From Imbricaverruca yamaguchii (lineage: Eukaryota; Arthropoda; Thecostraca; Neoverrucidae), in contig JAOTOL010001622.1 of assembly GCA_034440575.1 (NCBI GenBank), forward strand, positions 982,501 through 1,046,500: a stretch of DNA of 64,000 nucleotides. The letters are read 5' to 3'. The notes under the pieces are model-generated. The model was given only the letters and a program-made list of their open reading frames with translations. It was not told the origin of the DNA and made no database searches. Of the stretch, positions 1-10,392 are shown in pieces. The first letter of the stretch is position 1. Each line of letters opens with the position of its first letter. A program made the position numbers and the translations under genes.

Positions 1-904
<904 letters not shown>

Positions 905-1150
905 TGGTGGGTAACGAGGAAGACTGTGAATTCTTGACAGTCATGTCAGCAATCACAGTCCTCTTGTGGACTGTGAGCTGGCCAGTGCCACCTAGTGCCG
1001 TGAGGAGGACTGTGAGTTGACTATTGCCGGAGTGCCGTGAGTTGACTATTGCCAGAGTGCCGTGAGGAGGAGGACTGTAAGTTGACTATTGCCAGAGTGC
1101 CGTGAAGAGGAGAACTGTGAGTTGGCCAGTGTCACAGAGTGCCGTGAGCG
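905..1150. repeat. Degenerate ~40-bp minisatellite
   Basis: The word agtgccgtga recurs at about 993, 1031, 1056, 1096 and 1138, accompanied by gactgtgagttg. Units vary from 25 to 42 bp. The array stops about 25 bp before the 3' splice site of the exon at 1174. Confidence 0.8.
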
Positions 1151-1173
1151 GTGATTTCTAATAAATGTTGCAG

Positions 1174-1284
1174 AGTGTCACCTGGCTGACTTCAGCGTAG
1201 GAGACGTACAGGAGAAGCTGCCGTTCGTCTTCATGCCGGAGACCGGACAGCTGGTACACCCGACGGCCGAGATCACCATGGCAG
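1174..1284 (+). CDS. Exon, extracellular part of membrane protein
   Basis: The 3' splice site follows ctaataaatgttgcag, with a good branch point, and the 5' splice site is G|GTCAGT. The 111-nt exon is phase 1 at both ends. It reads CHLADFSVGD, then a segment with FMPETGQLVHP, and looks protein-like throughout. It has no recognised domain. Confidence 0.55.
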
Positions 1285-4200
1285 GTCAGTCGGGTCAGCT
1301 CAGGTCAGCCAGATCAGGTAGGTTGTAGTACACTGATCTGTTGGTTAGGTCGGTTCAGGCCAGTTCATGTCAGCGAGAGACCAATCCACTGTGGATACTA
1401 CGGGAAACAGAATGTAAAGTGGATACTAGCCTCCCAATGGCCAGTTTGCCGCCCCGGTGGCCTCTGCCGAGGCGGGTAAGAGGTGACTGTGCTACAGCGT
1501 GGTAACCGAACACAAAGCACTGACCATCACACCGAATGAAGTAACATATCGCCGACAGATTATGCGACACTTGAGATCTGCAGAACGTAGGCACCACTTT
1601 CTCGCGAAAATCTGAGCGACAGCTCTTCCTAGCGCCACTATATTTGCTCGAAATGTATGCGAACTGTGATGTAATATACGGTTGATGGTCATGCATTGTA
1701 TTCTGCATCCATATAGACAGCATACAAGCATGAGTGCACGTTACCCCCACGTTCTGTTTTGCTCCTTTTGCGTAAGCTTCGCCTTCACGTAAGCTCATTC
1801 AGCAGGTCACGTCTCAGGGTGTGACTAGTTATGTGACCCCAGGGTGACCAGTTTGTGACCAGGGCGTGACCCCAGGGTGTGACCTCAGGGTGTGACCTCA
1901 GGGTGTAACCTCAGGGTGTGACCAGTTATGTGACCCCAGGGTGACCAGGGTGTGGCCAGGGTGTGACCTCAGGGCGTGACCAGCTATGTGACCCCAGGGT
2001 GACCGGGGTGTGACCAGGGTGTAACCTCAGGGTGTGACCAGTTATGTGACCCCAGGGTGACCAGGGTGTGACCGGGGTGTGACCAGGTTATAACATCATG
2101 GTGTGACCCCAGGGTGTGACCCCAGGGTGTGACCTCAGGGTGTGACCTCAGGGTGTAACCTCAGGGTGTGACCAGTTATGTGACCCCAGGGTGACCAGTT
2201 TGTGACCGGGGTGTGACCCCAGGGTGTGACCCCAGGGTGTGACCCAGGGTGTGACCCAGGGTGTAACCTCAGGGGTGACCAGGGTGTGACCTCAGGGTGT
2301 GACCCAAGGGTGACCAGGGTGTGACCAGCTAGGTGACCCCAGGGTGACCGGGGTGTGACCTCAGGGTGTGACCCCAAGGTGTGACCAGGGTGTGATCAGG
2401 GTGTGACCCAAACCCGGCTCCAACTCCCACGTGTTGGAGCCAGGTTGGGGTCAATGTCACAACACCGTGTGCCCGAGTTATCGCGTGCGTGACGGTCGTG
2501 CAGTTCCTGCGGCCCATGTGCGACCGCTGGCGGGCCACGCTGGACTTGGCTCCAGATACGGCGGAGAAAAACTTGCACGCGATTGCAGACCTCAAGATAG
2601 TGGTATAATACCGCAACAGAGTGGCACGCAGTGGGCGCTGTGTTTGTGTCATGCATAATAAATACGAGGGAGTAAAAGCCCCGGTAGCTCAGTTGGTTAG
2701 AGCGCTGGCCTACACTGGTCGCCAATGTCCTGGCAACACAGGGTTCGAGTCGCTTCGCGCGCTCACATTTAGCCCCCGGCCGGGAGTGTCAGTTGGTAGT
2801 TGGCCCGATAAGGCCGGGGACAAGCTACCGGGCGGCCGTGTCGGTATATTGACGGCACGTTGAACTTTCGATCAAAGTTTTGCCGTTGAACAAGAATTCG
2901 TGGATCGGGTGGTGGGGCCAGGGTTCACGCAACAAGCTCTGCTTAGCATTAGAACCCTGGTTCCTAAAGCCACCCCAGCAACAACTCGGACTAAAAAAAA
3001 ATTTAAGAAGAAAAAAAGCCAAGTCTACCACTACTACCATCAGCTGTTCTCTTCTCTGTGGGCATAAATATGCATTTGTGTCTAAATATGGAAGCACGCC
3101 GACTAGTACGTCTGCTGCCGTGCTGGAGTCTAGCAGCGCTGCAGATACATGCGTGACCTTGGGGGAGGTGGTGATGCAGGTCAGTCTCACCTCGAGCCGA
3201 CCTTTCACCGACGTCATGACAAATCCAGGAGAGAACGACAGCTATGTAGGGAGTGATCGCCGCACAGCCGAGCTGATGCTCCCGTGACATAACCTCGCTC
3301 CATGTCGCTGGAACGGTCCGTGCCTGCTCCAGAGCAACAACATAGTGTTGTCTTTACCCTGACTCAGGAGCACGGGCTCTCCACCGGAGATTGCGGAGGA
3401 GTCATGTCCCGGTTACTGTGACTCAAGGTGATGGTCTCCCAACATTGGCAGAAGCCGCGATATGCTTTGTCATGATATAGATATCCATGCAATAGGTATG
3501 TATCACCATGGTGATCTGAGTCACCCGGCAGATCTGACCCAACGGTCTGAGAGTTGCTGGTGACCTGACCTGACCCGGAAAGTCCCACCCGGTGGCCCGA
3601 GCACCGCTGGTGACCTGAACAGACACAGCAAGTCCCACCTGGTTGCCCGAGTACCGCTGGTGACCTGAACTGACCCGGAAAGTCCCAACCCATGGCCTGA
3701 GTACCACTGGTGACCTGAACTGACCCGGCAAGTCCCACCTGGTTGCCCGAGTACCGCTGTTGACCTGAGCTGACCCGGTAGATCTGAGCCCGGATCACCA
3801 GCCGGTGATCTCTCCCGTGTGCGTGGTGTCCGGATCTGAGGTCGTCACCAGCGCCGGCTGGATGCCACTCAACTCCAGCTTCGAGCCGCCGTTCCGACTG
3901 CATCGTGACCAGGGACGCACCTTCCTCCAGGTGAGCTCACCCACGCACGGTCACACGGCTACACCTGTGTGTGGTGGGGGAGGGGAGGAACCAGGGGCGC
4001 AGCTACCTCCAGGTGAGCTCATCCACATACACAGCACACACCTACACCTGTGTATGTGTGTGTGTATGTGGGGGGGGCAGGGGCGCACCTTCCTCTAGCT
4101 GAACTCATCATGCTATTTTAATCATTCTATATCACTATTTAGTGAAATAGTATGATGTTATGAGCTTATGGTTGAAATAGTAATATTGTCGCAACGTGAA

Positions 4201-7200
4201 CCCTTCAGGAACCATAGTCACTGCCGGGAACTGCTGGCTGCGGGAGGTGTTGAAGGGCAATATGGCAGACTTGGTGGTCGCCAGGCCTTGTCACGTCTGC
4301 CAAGCCGTGTCCGGCGGACCAGAGCTACCCCTGACTGACACGTGTCCGTGTGCCGTGGTTGGAGCATGTGACAGCTGACCCTCCCCCTCCCACATCTCAG
4401 TGGATCGGAACTGGCGTCAACGCAGCCACGGTGGCGGGCAGAGTGGTGCTGGTGAGACTCCTCTGCAAGGACGCCGGCAGCCAGCACCGGCGCCGCTTCT
4501 CGCCCTGTGTCGCCTTCAGGGTAGCCGGTACACAAGGTACGCCCATCTGCGCGGCCTGGTGGTGGCCTGACTGGTGCAACTGCCGGCCACGCCCACTGGT
4601 GGCATAACTGGCGCAGCTGCCGGCCACGCCCACTGGTGGTCTGACTGGTGCAACTGCCGGCCACGCCCACTGGTGGCCTAACTGGCGCAACTGCCGGCCA
4701 CGCCCACTGGTGGCCTAACTGGCGCAACTGCCGGCCACGCCCACTGGTGGCCTAACTGGCCCAACTGCCGGCCACGCCCACTGGTGGCCTAACTGGCGCA
4801 ACTGCCGGCCACGCCCACTGGTGGCCTAACTGGCGCAACTGCCGGCCACGCCCACTGGTGGCCTAACTGGCCCAACTGCCGGCCACGCCCACTGGTGGCC
4901 TAACTGGCCAACTGCCGGCCACGCCCACTGGTGGCTAACTGGCCAACTGGTGGCCTAACTGGCGCAAATGCCGGCCACGCCCACTGGTGGCCTAACTGGC
5001 GCGTGTTCTGCCCTACGACCGCCCACTGGTGGCCTAACTGGCGCAGTGCGGCCACCCATGTGGCCTAACTGGCACCTGGCCAACTGCCGCCCGCCCACGG
5101 CGTTCTCTGCCTACCTGACATCTCCCCACGATGACACGATGGTTAAATGTTTCCGTGTCACAAATGTACACCAATCTTCTTGACCACTTCTTTTCATTGG
5201 TGTCGCCAGGGATTTTGTTAGGGGAGGGAGGGGAATTTAGTTTGTTTTGTCTATGCATCGTCCTTGGTGCAGTGCTAAGCTTCACAAAGTTTGGGGGTGG
5301 GACGCATCCCCTCGTCCCACGCCGTAGCGGTGCCCGTCATTTCTTGACTAATCTCCACACCTGCTTCCGAGTTGTTTCCGCTTTTCCTGAATGTGATACA
5401 TTTTCGCCTTTTCAGGTCCGCGGGTTGTAAGAGACGCCCTGCCCCATCATAATGTCCTTGTTACGTCAGCGTCACCACGCGGTGTAGCCACTTGCGGGCC
5501 GCACTCCAATGCTGGCTGACTGCTTCCTGGACGATCTATGCACCAGTTCTGTGGAAATGTCCAGTGCCCTGATCACCACCATGAAACCCTGAATACACCT
5601 CGTGCTCCCTGTGAAAAGTGCAGACAACACCTCGCCTAAGGAGTTTTGAGTGGGGCTCAGACCTGTGTTAGGAAACCAGGATAGGGACAGCTAACAATTT
5701 TAAACAAATAGTCTTCTTCCACTGAGCTAGAGCGACTTCGAAGCAAAACTGCCAGCCTCGCTGTGTGCTGCGTTCATCATGATCGAAGGTGGGCAGCTGG
5801 CTCAGTTCGGGAAACTTCTGCTTCCGCGGCTGGCCTGCCGGACAGGGTTCCGGCGCCGGTCGATTTCTGTCTCGTCGTGACTGACCTCGGTGCCGGTCGG
5901 CAGGGCCGGACGCTCTGAGCGCGCACCTACCGACGACTCGGCCGCCAGTTCGCTGGCCGTCGGTCTGAGCGTGGCCGCGCTACTGGCGCTCTACCTAGCG
6001 GCCATGCTCGCATACTTAGCCTACCGCCGCCGCCGGAAGAGGGCAGGAAGTCAACTGATCGAGGACGCACTCATGGGCAAGGGCAGACTAGGCAGCATCC
6101 GGTCTCGCGGTCGTGGCCAAGAGCCCAGAAGAAGGAAGTTCAGCGCGATAGAAGAGGTAAGGCCAAGCAGCTTTATCGCGCCATGGATATTGAAAGATAT
6201 ACCAGATATTGATTGATATGCTCTAAAATCCTATATTCCGCATCTCTCTGACATCTTTGTGGTGCGGTCGCATAATTTCATGTGTGAGAGGCACCTGCTT
6301 TAAATCTTCCCCTGGTCAGACTTTTCTTCGGCCGTCTCCTACCCATGCGATGGCAGTAACTGTAGGGGGGGGAACAGCGCCACTCCGTACTGGTACAGCA
6401 AATGAAACTCCTGCCGTGTACATGCGTGAATGTGTCTTGGCGTGTGTGCGCAGTACAAAGATCACCATGTAGGGAACAAATGATTTTACATCCACTTCTT
6501 CCCTGCCGCAATGCTGAACGCCAATGCGATCTTCCCGAGAATCGATTCCCACTCTGACAGCCAAGTCCGGACCGAATTTTTAGGCACCGGGACCGATGTG
6601 ACCGAGGGCGGTCCGTGATTTGTCCTCCGGTGTGGCTCACGCCGTGTCTGCCTCCCAGGCCTCCTCCGCCCCGAGCGCTACCGGCAGGCGCCTCAGCGCA
6701 GCCGGGTCGGCTGGGTCAGCCGAGGTCACCGAGCGAGTTCCGGAGACGATGCTCTCGGCGCTGGTCGGGCCCGAGTGGAACACCGACCCGTCCTGTGGGG
6801 AGGACTCTCGGCGGTGCAGAGACGAGTCCAGGTCAGCACGGCTGCGGTCCCGCCGTCCGAGGACGAGCTGATGTTCGGGCTGGTTAGAGCGGTGCACCGT
6901 CAGCTGGCAGCTGACAGCTGGCTCCCCATCAGCTGGCAGCTTGCTCCCAGTCAGCTGGCAGCTGGCTCTCCATCAGCTGGCAGCTGGCAGCTGGCTCTCC
7001 ATCAGCTGGTAGCTGGCTCTCCATCAGCTGGCAGCTGACAGCTGGCTCCCCATCAGCTGGCACCTGGATCCCAGTCAGCTGGCAGTCCTCGATCATCCGT
7101 CATTCCCCATCGCTCAACTGGTTCCCGAATTCTGATCCACCGCTGCCAGTCCTCCATCATGAATGATCACCACGTGTAATCCGTTCATATATACGTTGCT

Positions 7201-10200
7201 ACTTCACTGTTATCTCACATGTTAGCATCCGCTCGTTAGATTGCAAGCTCAGGAAATACATTATTGTATAGGACGGATAGTAAAAGCACGGGAGGCGAGG
7301 ACAGGTAGGCTCCTTGGTGAACGCCTTCCATGCTACACCGTAGAGATGTGCTCAGTGATCCGTTTCTCCTTCATGTGTGGGGCAGATGCTTGTGGCCCTA
7401 CCTCTATGTATGCATCACGGACGACTACGAAAAAGGCAAACTTGCGCTCACAATTCGGCAAAGCACACATCTGTTTCATATGGCCTACTGCCAATGAATA
7501 ATTTTTTCATCGTGGATCTCGAATGCAAGCCATCTATGTTCGGTTTGCCCATGCGATGAACATGCTATCAGTATGTCATTGATAGCATACGTCCAGCTGG
7601 CTGACATCAGTAGCGGCGTAATGGCTCACAGTAGTTCAAGGCTCAGTGTTTTTTGTTTGTTTTTTATTTAGGGGGGGGGGGGCGAGTAGTCGTGGAGCAA
7701 GGTACCCGTCTCCAATCCGAAAGGTTGTGCATTCGAGTCCCACTTGTCGCTACTCTTCGCCGACGACTAATCGACGTGAGGCATGCGAGAGTGGCGACGC
7801 TACATTACCCAACAGTCGACATGACGTGAAATCAATAACTTCTACTTCATCTGTGTTGTACGGCTTGTCCAAAGCTCACCTACATCTGTTCACACAATTC
7901 GTTTCATATGCCACAGTGATCAAGCCTCGGAGCCTCTCCAGAAGTTATTCTTCACCACGGACTTCTTCGATCCGGACCAGCTACACGTGAGTACACCAGC
8001 CCGTACAGCTTCCACTCAGCAAGAACTGCAGTAATTTCTGAAAACAAATATCAGTAGACATAGTAGGCACTGCGACTCATTACAGAGGCAGTAGCTGGCA
8101 AGCAAAGGTTTCATGTTGTGTTAGTAAGATGAGCACTATGCAAAGGTTGACGCTATCGATTCAACAGCGAATTATGTTTCCATGTCACACTCTTGGTAGA
8201 TTGTGTGCGGGTGCTCGCATGAAGCTTGTCACAGGACGGGAAAGCCACCCAGACTACGGCATGTACTGGGCGAACTCAGAGGCACCTGTTGGCGTCTCTG
8301 CAGTGCCCTGCATGACAAGAGCATTTCGCTGACCACCTCCTCTTCCACAGCACCAACCACCGACAACACTGGATCCTGGCCCGTTCCAAATGGGCCACGT
8401 CCTCCTCCCTTCAACCGCAGGATGCATCAGCGGCAGCGGCGGGCCACTGACTTCACTCTCGCCTCACAGGATCCGCCGCCGGCAGCGGTCGAGTTTGTCA
8501 CCCGCATCCGCGAGATGATCGACGCTGCGAAGCAGCGGCTGCAGTTGCGTCAGTACCAGCCTTCGCTGCCACCCATCACAGAGTTAGCCGAGGAGGAGCC
8601 GTCCGCCGCCGCCGCCGCCGCCACTCCGTCCTGCCGAGTCGACATCGACAGCTGGCTCGAGGCGGTGAGGCTCGGGAAGGACTCGGAGGGAACAGTCGGC
8701 GGCGCGAAGCACGCCGCGGCAGGCTCACCGTCGCCGCGCCGAGCCACGCCCGCCGGGGCCAGCACCAACGGCACACCCACCACCAGCACCACCAGCACCA
8801 GTTGGCGGCAGAGAGCGGCGCGACGGAGCGCGGAGGAGGTCCTCGTCACCGGCGCCGACGTCGGAGATGCCACCGAGACTTCTAGCGCAGACGGAGAGGT
8901 GGAGAGCTCGGCGAGCGACACCGCCCCGGCCGGCAGCCGCCGAGAGCCGTGGCAGGACGCCTCGTGCGGCTCCGAGTCAGCTGCGTCGTCGGTCGGCTCT
9001 GCCGGCCCGAGCGATACGCTGGACGCGGCGTCTCTGAGCGAGGCGTCGCCGACCGGCTCTTGCCTGGGCTCGGACCCGCCACGGTTGGTCGCGCCGCGCC
9101 GGCAGCCGGCCGACTGCGACGACGGTCTGTACGAGGAGATCGCCGGCCAGTCGACGTCGACGCCGCCCGCCGTCGGCGCCGACGACCGCGCGACGACGTC
9201 GCTCGTCGGCTCCGACGCCGGCCGGCGGCGGGCCGAGCAGCGATGTCTGCGCACGTTCCACGACGACTCGCTCGAGCGGCGCCGACGCGGCGGCCTCGGC
9301 TTCGACGAGCGCTTCGCGACGACGCACATCAGCGTCAGCCAGGCGCTGGACGTGTCGCTGGAGAGCGGCGACTCGGCGTATCGCCACTGGGGCTCCCTGG
9401 GCTCGGCGTCCGACGTCAGCTCCACCTACTCCCGCATCAACTTCGTGTCCGGCCGGGGTCCGGCGGCGCAAGCGGCGTCGGCGCCGGCGCCGGCCAGCAC
9501 CGGCGAGAAGACGATGAAGACGTTCAAGGACTACGGCACGATGCGGTTCAGCGGCAGGGTGTCGCTGCTGGACGAATGGAAGAAGAAGACGGACCAGGCC
9601 CGGGCGGCGTCTCCGTCGTCGGGCGCGACGTCTCTCACCATGCTGTCGACGAGGCCGTCGTCCGAGCCCCGCAGCGGCCCCTCGTTCCCGGCGGCACGCG
9701 TCGACCCTCCGTCCAGCCTGCCGCCGGCGATGGAGACAGTGATCGCCGTGCCGCCCGTGCCGCCCAAGGCGTCGGTGGCGGCGCCGCCTGCGCCGCCGGT
9801 CGACGCGCCTCCCCTGCCGCCGCGCACGAGTCCGGCAAGAGCGCAGACGAGTCGTGCTGGCCGGTCGCCGCCGGCGCCGGCGCCGTCTCGGCCGCAGCGG
9901 GCCGCCCAGCAGCCGCCGCTGCCGCCCAAGCGGGCGCCGCCGCCGCCGCTGCCCACCAAGGCGCGCGCGCCCGCGCCGCCCGCCCACTCGCGCTCGTTCC
10001 GGAGCCTGGCCGACGGCACGCGACGGCGCCGTCAGGACAGCGTCGGGGAGAGCGAGACCAACTCGACCGCCTCGTCACACAACGACGAGTCGGACAGCTC
10101 CGGCCCCGGCTCCGGCTCTGGCTCCGGCTCGCGCGTGTCGGCCGGCCTTGAGTCGCGCCTATCTGCCAGCTCCGGAGTGGAACACCGGCCGGCGTATCAG

Positions 10201-10392
10201 GCCCAGCGTGTCAAGGCGCGCGTCGCCGCCGCTTCCGCTGAGCCGGCCCAGCCGCCCAGCGAGATGCACGGCGGTCGGCCCAGGTGGCACCGGCCGAGCC
10301 CCGCCGGCGCCGGCCCCCGCTCGGCGCCCACCAAAGCCAGAGTCGCCGGCGCCAGCCTCAGGATGCTGGTGGAGAAGTTCGACGGGGTGTAG
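1174..10392 (+). CDS. Single-pass membrane protein with proline-rich cytoplasmic tail, Shavenoid-like (3' part of gene)
   Basis: Spliced gene; probable exons 1174-1284, 3802-3930 (or from 3782), 4401-4536, 5904-6156, 6659-6831, 7917-7986, 8470-10392. The last four join in perfect phase (0, 2, 0). Upstream exons encode a Cys-containing, probably extracellular region. Exon 5904-6156 has a ~22-residue hydrophobic helix followed by RRRRKR, so type I topology is likely. The tail carries an LYEEI tyrosine motif, a conserved-looking KTFKDYG box, several PxxPxK/R SH3-ligand motifs (PPVPPK, PPLPPK) and ends at TAG 10390-10392. The architecture recalls arthropod Shavenoid, an actin-linked protein of cuticular hair formation. 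That is inference from layout and memory, not an alignment. The 5' end is outside the window, and one exon between 4537 and 5903 appears missing because the phases do not match. Confidence 0.6.
1285..1375. repeat. Degenerate GGTCAG-type repeats starting at the splice donor
   Basis: The word ggtcag recurs at short spacing (gtcagtcgggtcagctcaggtcag and later variants), beginning in the donor of the exon ending at 1284. It looks like local amplification of the donor sequence. Confidence 0.5.
1376..1811. other. Intronic sequence, nothing recognised
   Basis: Open frames exist on the minus strand, but they show no recognisable protein features and overlap each other in different frames. Confidence 0.5.
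1812..2408. repeat. Degenerate minisatellite built on cagggtgtgacc
   Basis: About 600 bp of short units combining cagggtgtgacc and agttatgtgacccc in irregular order. Units of roughly 12 bp are arranged in larger blocks. It lies in an intron of the Shavenoid-like gene. Confidence 0.9.
2679..3015 (+). mobile_element. tRNA-derived SINE, family 1, copy A (full length)
   Basis: The head has a tRNA-like A box (tagctcagttggttagag) and B box (gggttcgagtc). A ~200-bp body follows, with tcccggccggg-like, ctaccgggcggccg and gatcaaagttttgccgttga segments, then an A-rich tail. The same head, body and tail occur in reverse at 28660-28985, which defines the element boundaries. The internal pol III promoter is inferred from the boxes. 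It is not a functional tRNA. Confidence 0.85.
3016..3555. other. Intronic sequence, nothing recognised
   Basis: Apart from the A-rich end of the SINE, no repeat or credible exon is seen. Confidence 0.45.
3556..3801. repeat. 50-bp minisatellite, 5 units
   Basis: Units start with gctggtgacctga at 3556, 3606, 3656, 3706 and 3756, exactly 50 bp apart, and carry agtcccacc and ttgcccgagtacc. The last unit runs into the acceptor region of the next exon. Confidence 0.92.
3802..3930 (+). CDS. Exon, extracellular part of membrane protein
   Basis: The open frame reads PVISPVCVVSGSEVV, then a segment ending RTFLQ, and stops at the consensus donor CAG|GTGAGC. Two starts are possible. An acceptor at 3801 gives phase 0. 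One at 3781 gives phase 1, which matches the exon ending at 1284 but lies inside the 50-bp repeat. The donor is followed by two tandem copies of itself. Confidence 0.5.
3911..4106 (+). repeat. Triplicated exon end and 5' splice site (~84-bp units)
   Basis: The exon-donor sequence agggacgcaccttcctccag|gtgagctca at 3911 is repeated at about 3993 (agctacctccag|gtgagctc) and 4079 (cttcctctag|ctgaactca). Spacings are 82 and 86 bp, and each copy is followed by a ctacacctgtgt stretch. Copy 2 keeps a consensus GT donor; copy 3 has lost it. Confidence 0.85.
4207..4376 (+). CDS. Possible exon, low confidence
   Basis: After a reasonable acceptor (gaacccttcag) the sequence is open for about 54 codons in one frame, reading VTAGNCWLREVL and then a Cys-rich stretch. 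The phase does not fit the neighbouring exons and no strong donor is seen. It may be an alternative exon or chance. Confidence 0.25.
4401..4536 (+). CDS. Exon, extracellular part of membrane protein
   Basis: The acceptor has a strong pyrimidine tract (ccctccccctcccacatctcag) and the donor is AAG|GTACGC. The exon is 136 nt, phase 0 in and 1 out, reading WIGTGVNAATVAGRVVLVR and then two cysteines. The 37-bp minisatellite begins about 15 bp after the donor. Confidence 0.5.
4552..5095. repeat. 37-bp minisatellite, ~14 units
   Basis: The unit holds actgccggccacgccc, actggtggcctaact and ggcgcaact. It is well conserved in the centre and decayed or shortened towards 4900-5090. It sits just inside an intron, directly behind a splice donor. 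Confidence 0.95.
5096..5903. other. Intronic sequence, missing exon likely
   Basis: A strong acceptor-like site (cattttcgccttttcag) lies at about 5415, and about 33 codons are open after it in the phase expected from the previous exon. No donor with the phase needed by the next exon was found, so no exon is called. Confidence 0.3.
5904..6156 (+). CDS. Transmembrane exon
   Basis: The frame is fixed by the next three exons. It encodes a hydrophilic start with TDDSAAS, then a hydrophobic helix (SLAVGLSVAALLALYLAAML), a YRRRRKR stop-transfer cluster, and a basic stretch with LIEDALMGKGRLG. The donor is GAG|GTAAGG at 6157. The acceptor at 5903 (gtcggcag) is weaker than the donor. Confidence 0.7.
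6157..6658. other. Intron, nothing further recognised
   Basis: 502-bp phase-0 intron of the Shavenoid-like gene. It holds a 9-nt G run near 6366 but no repeat array. Confidence 0.6.
6659..6831 (+). CDS. Cytoplasmic exon
   Basis: The acceptor is tctgcctcccag and the donor is CCAG|GTCAGC. The exon is 173 nt, phase 0 in and 2 out. The reading is rich in Ala, Ser, Gly and Glu and includes ETMLSALVGPEWNTD. The phase matches both neighbours exactly. Confidence 0.7.
6893..7090. repeat. Degenerate cagctggcagctggct minisatellite
   Basis: Words cagctggcagct, ggctccccat and ggctctccat alternate in units of about 22-30 bp. It starts about 60 bp after the donor at 6832. Confidence 0.85.
7679..7860 (+). 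mobile_element. tRNA-derived SINE, family 2, copy A
   Basis: A tRNA-like head (gcgagtagtcgtggagc, with B box gtgcattcgagtcccac) is followed by a body containing tggcgacgctacattaccca. Related copies in reverse are at 20371-20527 and 45443-45609. A poly-G run precedes the head. It is intronic in the Shavenoid-like gene. Confidence 0.75.
7917..7986 (+). CDS. Small cytoplasmic exon
   Basis: The 70-nt exon has acceptor atgccacag and donor CAC|GTGAGT. Its first base completes a Ser codon with AG from the preceding exon. It reads DQASEPLQKLFFTTDFFDPD and ends in phase 0, as the last exon requires. Acidic and aromatic composition supports a real exon. Confidence 0.7.
7987..8469. other. Intron
   Basis: The last intron is 483 bp. 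Two other AG acceptors (8349 and 8420) lie in open sequence upstream, but only 8469 has the phase of the preceding exon. Confidence 0.6.
8470..10392 (+). CDS. Last exon, long proline/serine/arginine-rich cytoplasmic tail
   Basis: 640 codons plus TAG. It starts with DPPPAAVEF and an amphipathic segment (REMIDAAKQRLQL). Then come Ser/Ala-rich low-complexity sequence, DDGLYEEI near exon residue 215, a less biased block with RTFHDDSLERR and SYSRINF-like text, and KTFKDYGTMRFSGR near 350. A proline-rich region at about 415-500 has PxxPxK/R motifs. A Gly-Ser repeat follows, then a C-terminus ending VEKFDGV. Third positions are nearly all G or C, so long open frames also appear on the minus strand; these are composition shadows. 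SH3 binding and actin linkage are inferences from the motifs. Confidence 0.85.
   Translation, partial: DPPPAAVEFVTRIREMIDAAKQRLQLRQYQPSLPPITELAEEEPSAAAAAATPSCRVDIDSWLEAVRLGKDSEGTVGGAKHAAAGSPSPRRATPAGASTNGTPTTSTTSTSWRQRAARRSAEEVLVTGADVGDATETSSADGEVESSASDTAPAGSRREPWQDASCGSESAASSVGSAGPSDTLDAASLSEASPTGSCLGSDPPRLVAPRRQPADCDDGLYEEIAGQSTSTPPAVGADDRATTSLVGSDAGRRRAEQRCLRTFHDDSLERRRRGGLGFDERFATTHISVSQALDVSLESGDSAYRHWGSLGSASDVSSTYSRINFVSGRGPAAQAASAPAPASTGEKTMKTFKDYGTMRFSGRVSLLDEWKKKTDQARAASPSSGATSLTMLSTRPSSEPRSGPSFPAARVDPPSSLPPAMETVIAVPPVPPKASVAAPPAPPVDAPPLPPRTSPARAQTSRAGRSPPAPAPSRPQRAAQQPPLPPKRAPPPPLPTKARAPAPPAHSRSFRSLADGTRRRRQDSVGESETNSTASSHNDESDSSGPGSGSGSGSRVSAGLESRLSASSGVEHRPAYQAQRVKARVAAASAEPAQPPSEMHGGRPRWHRPSPAGAGPRSAPTKARVAGASLRMLVEKFDGV

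Noticed and set aside
2471..2610. Possible + strand exon reading VIACVTVVQFLRPMCDRW
   Set aside because: Ends at a stop without a donor and does not fit the phases of the neighbouring exons; perhaps a pseudogene scrap.
8550..9987. Long minus-strand and alternate-frame ORFs over the last exon of the membrane protein gene
   Set aside because: Composition shadows of GC-rich codons; the + frame fits splice phases and has motif structure.
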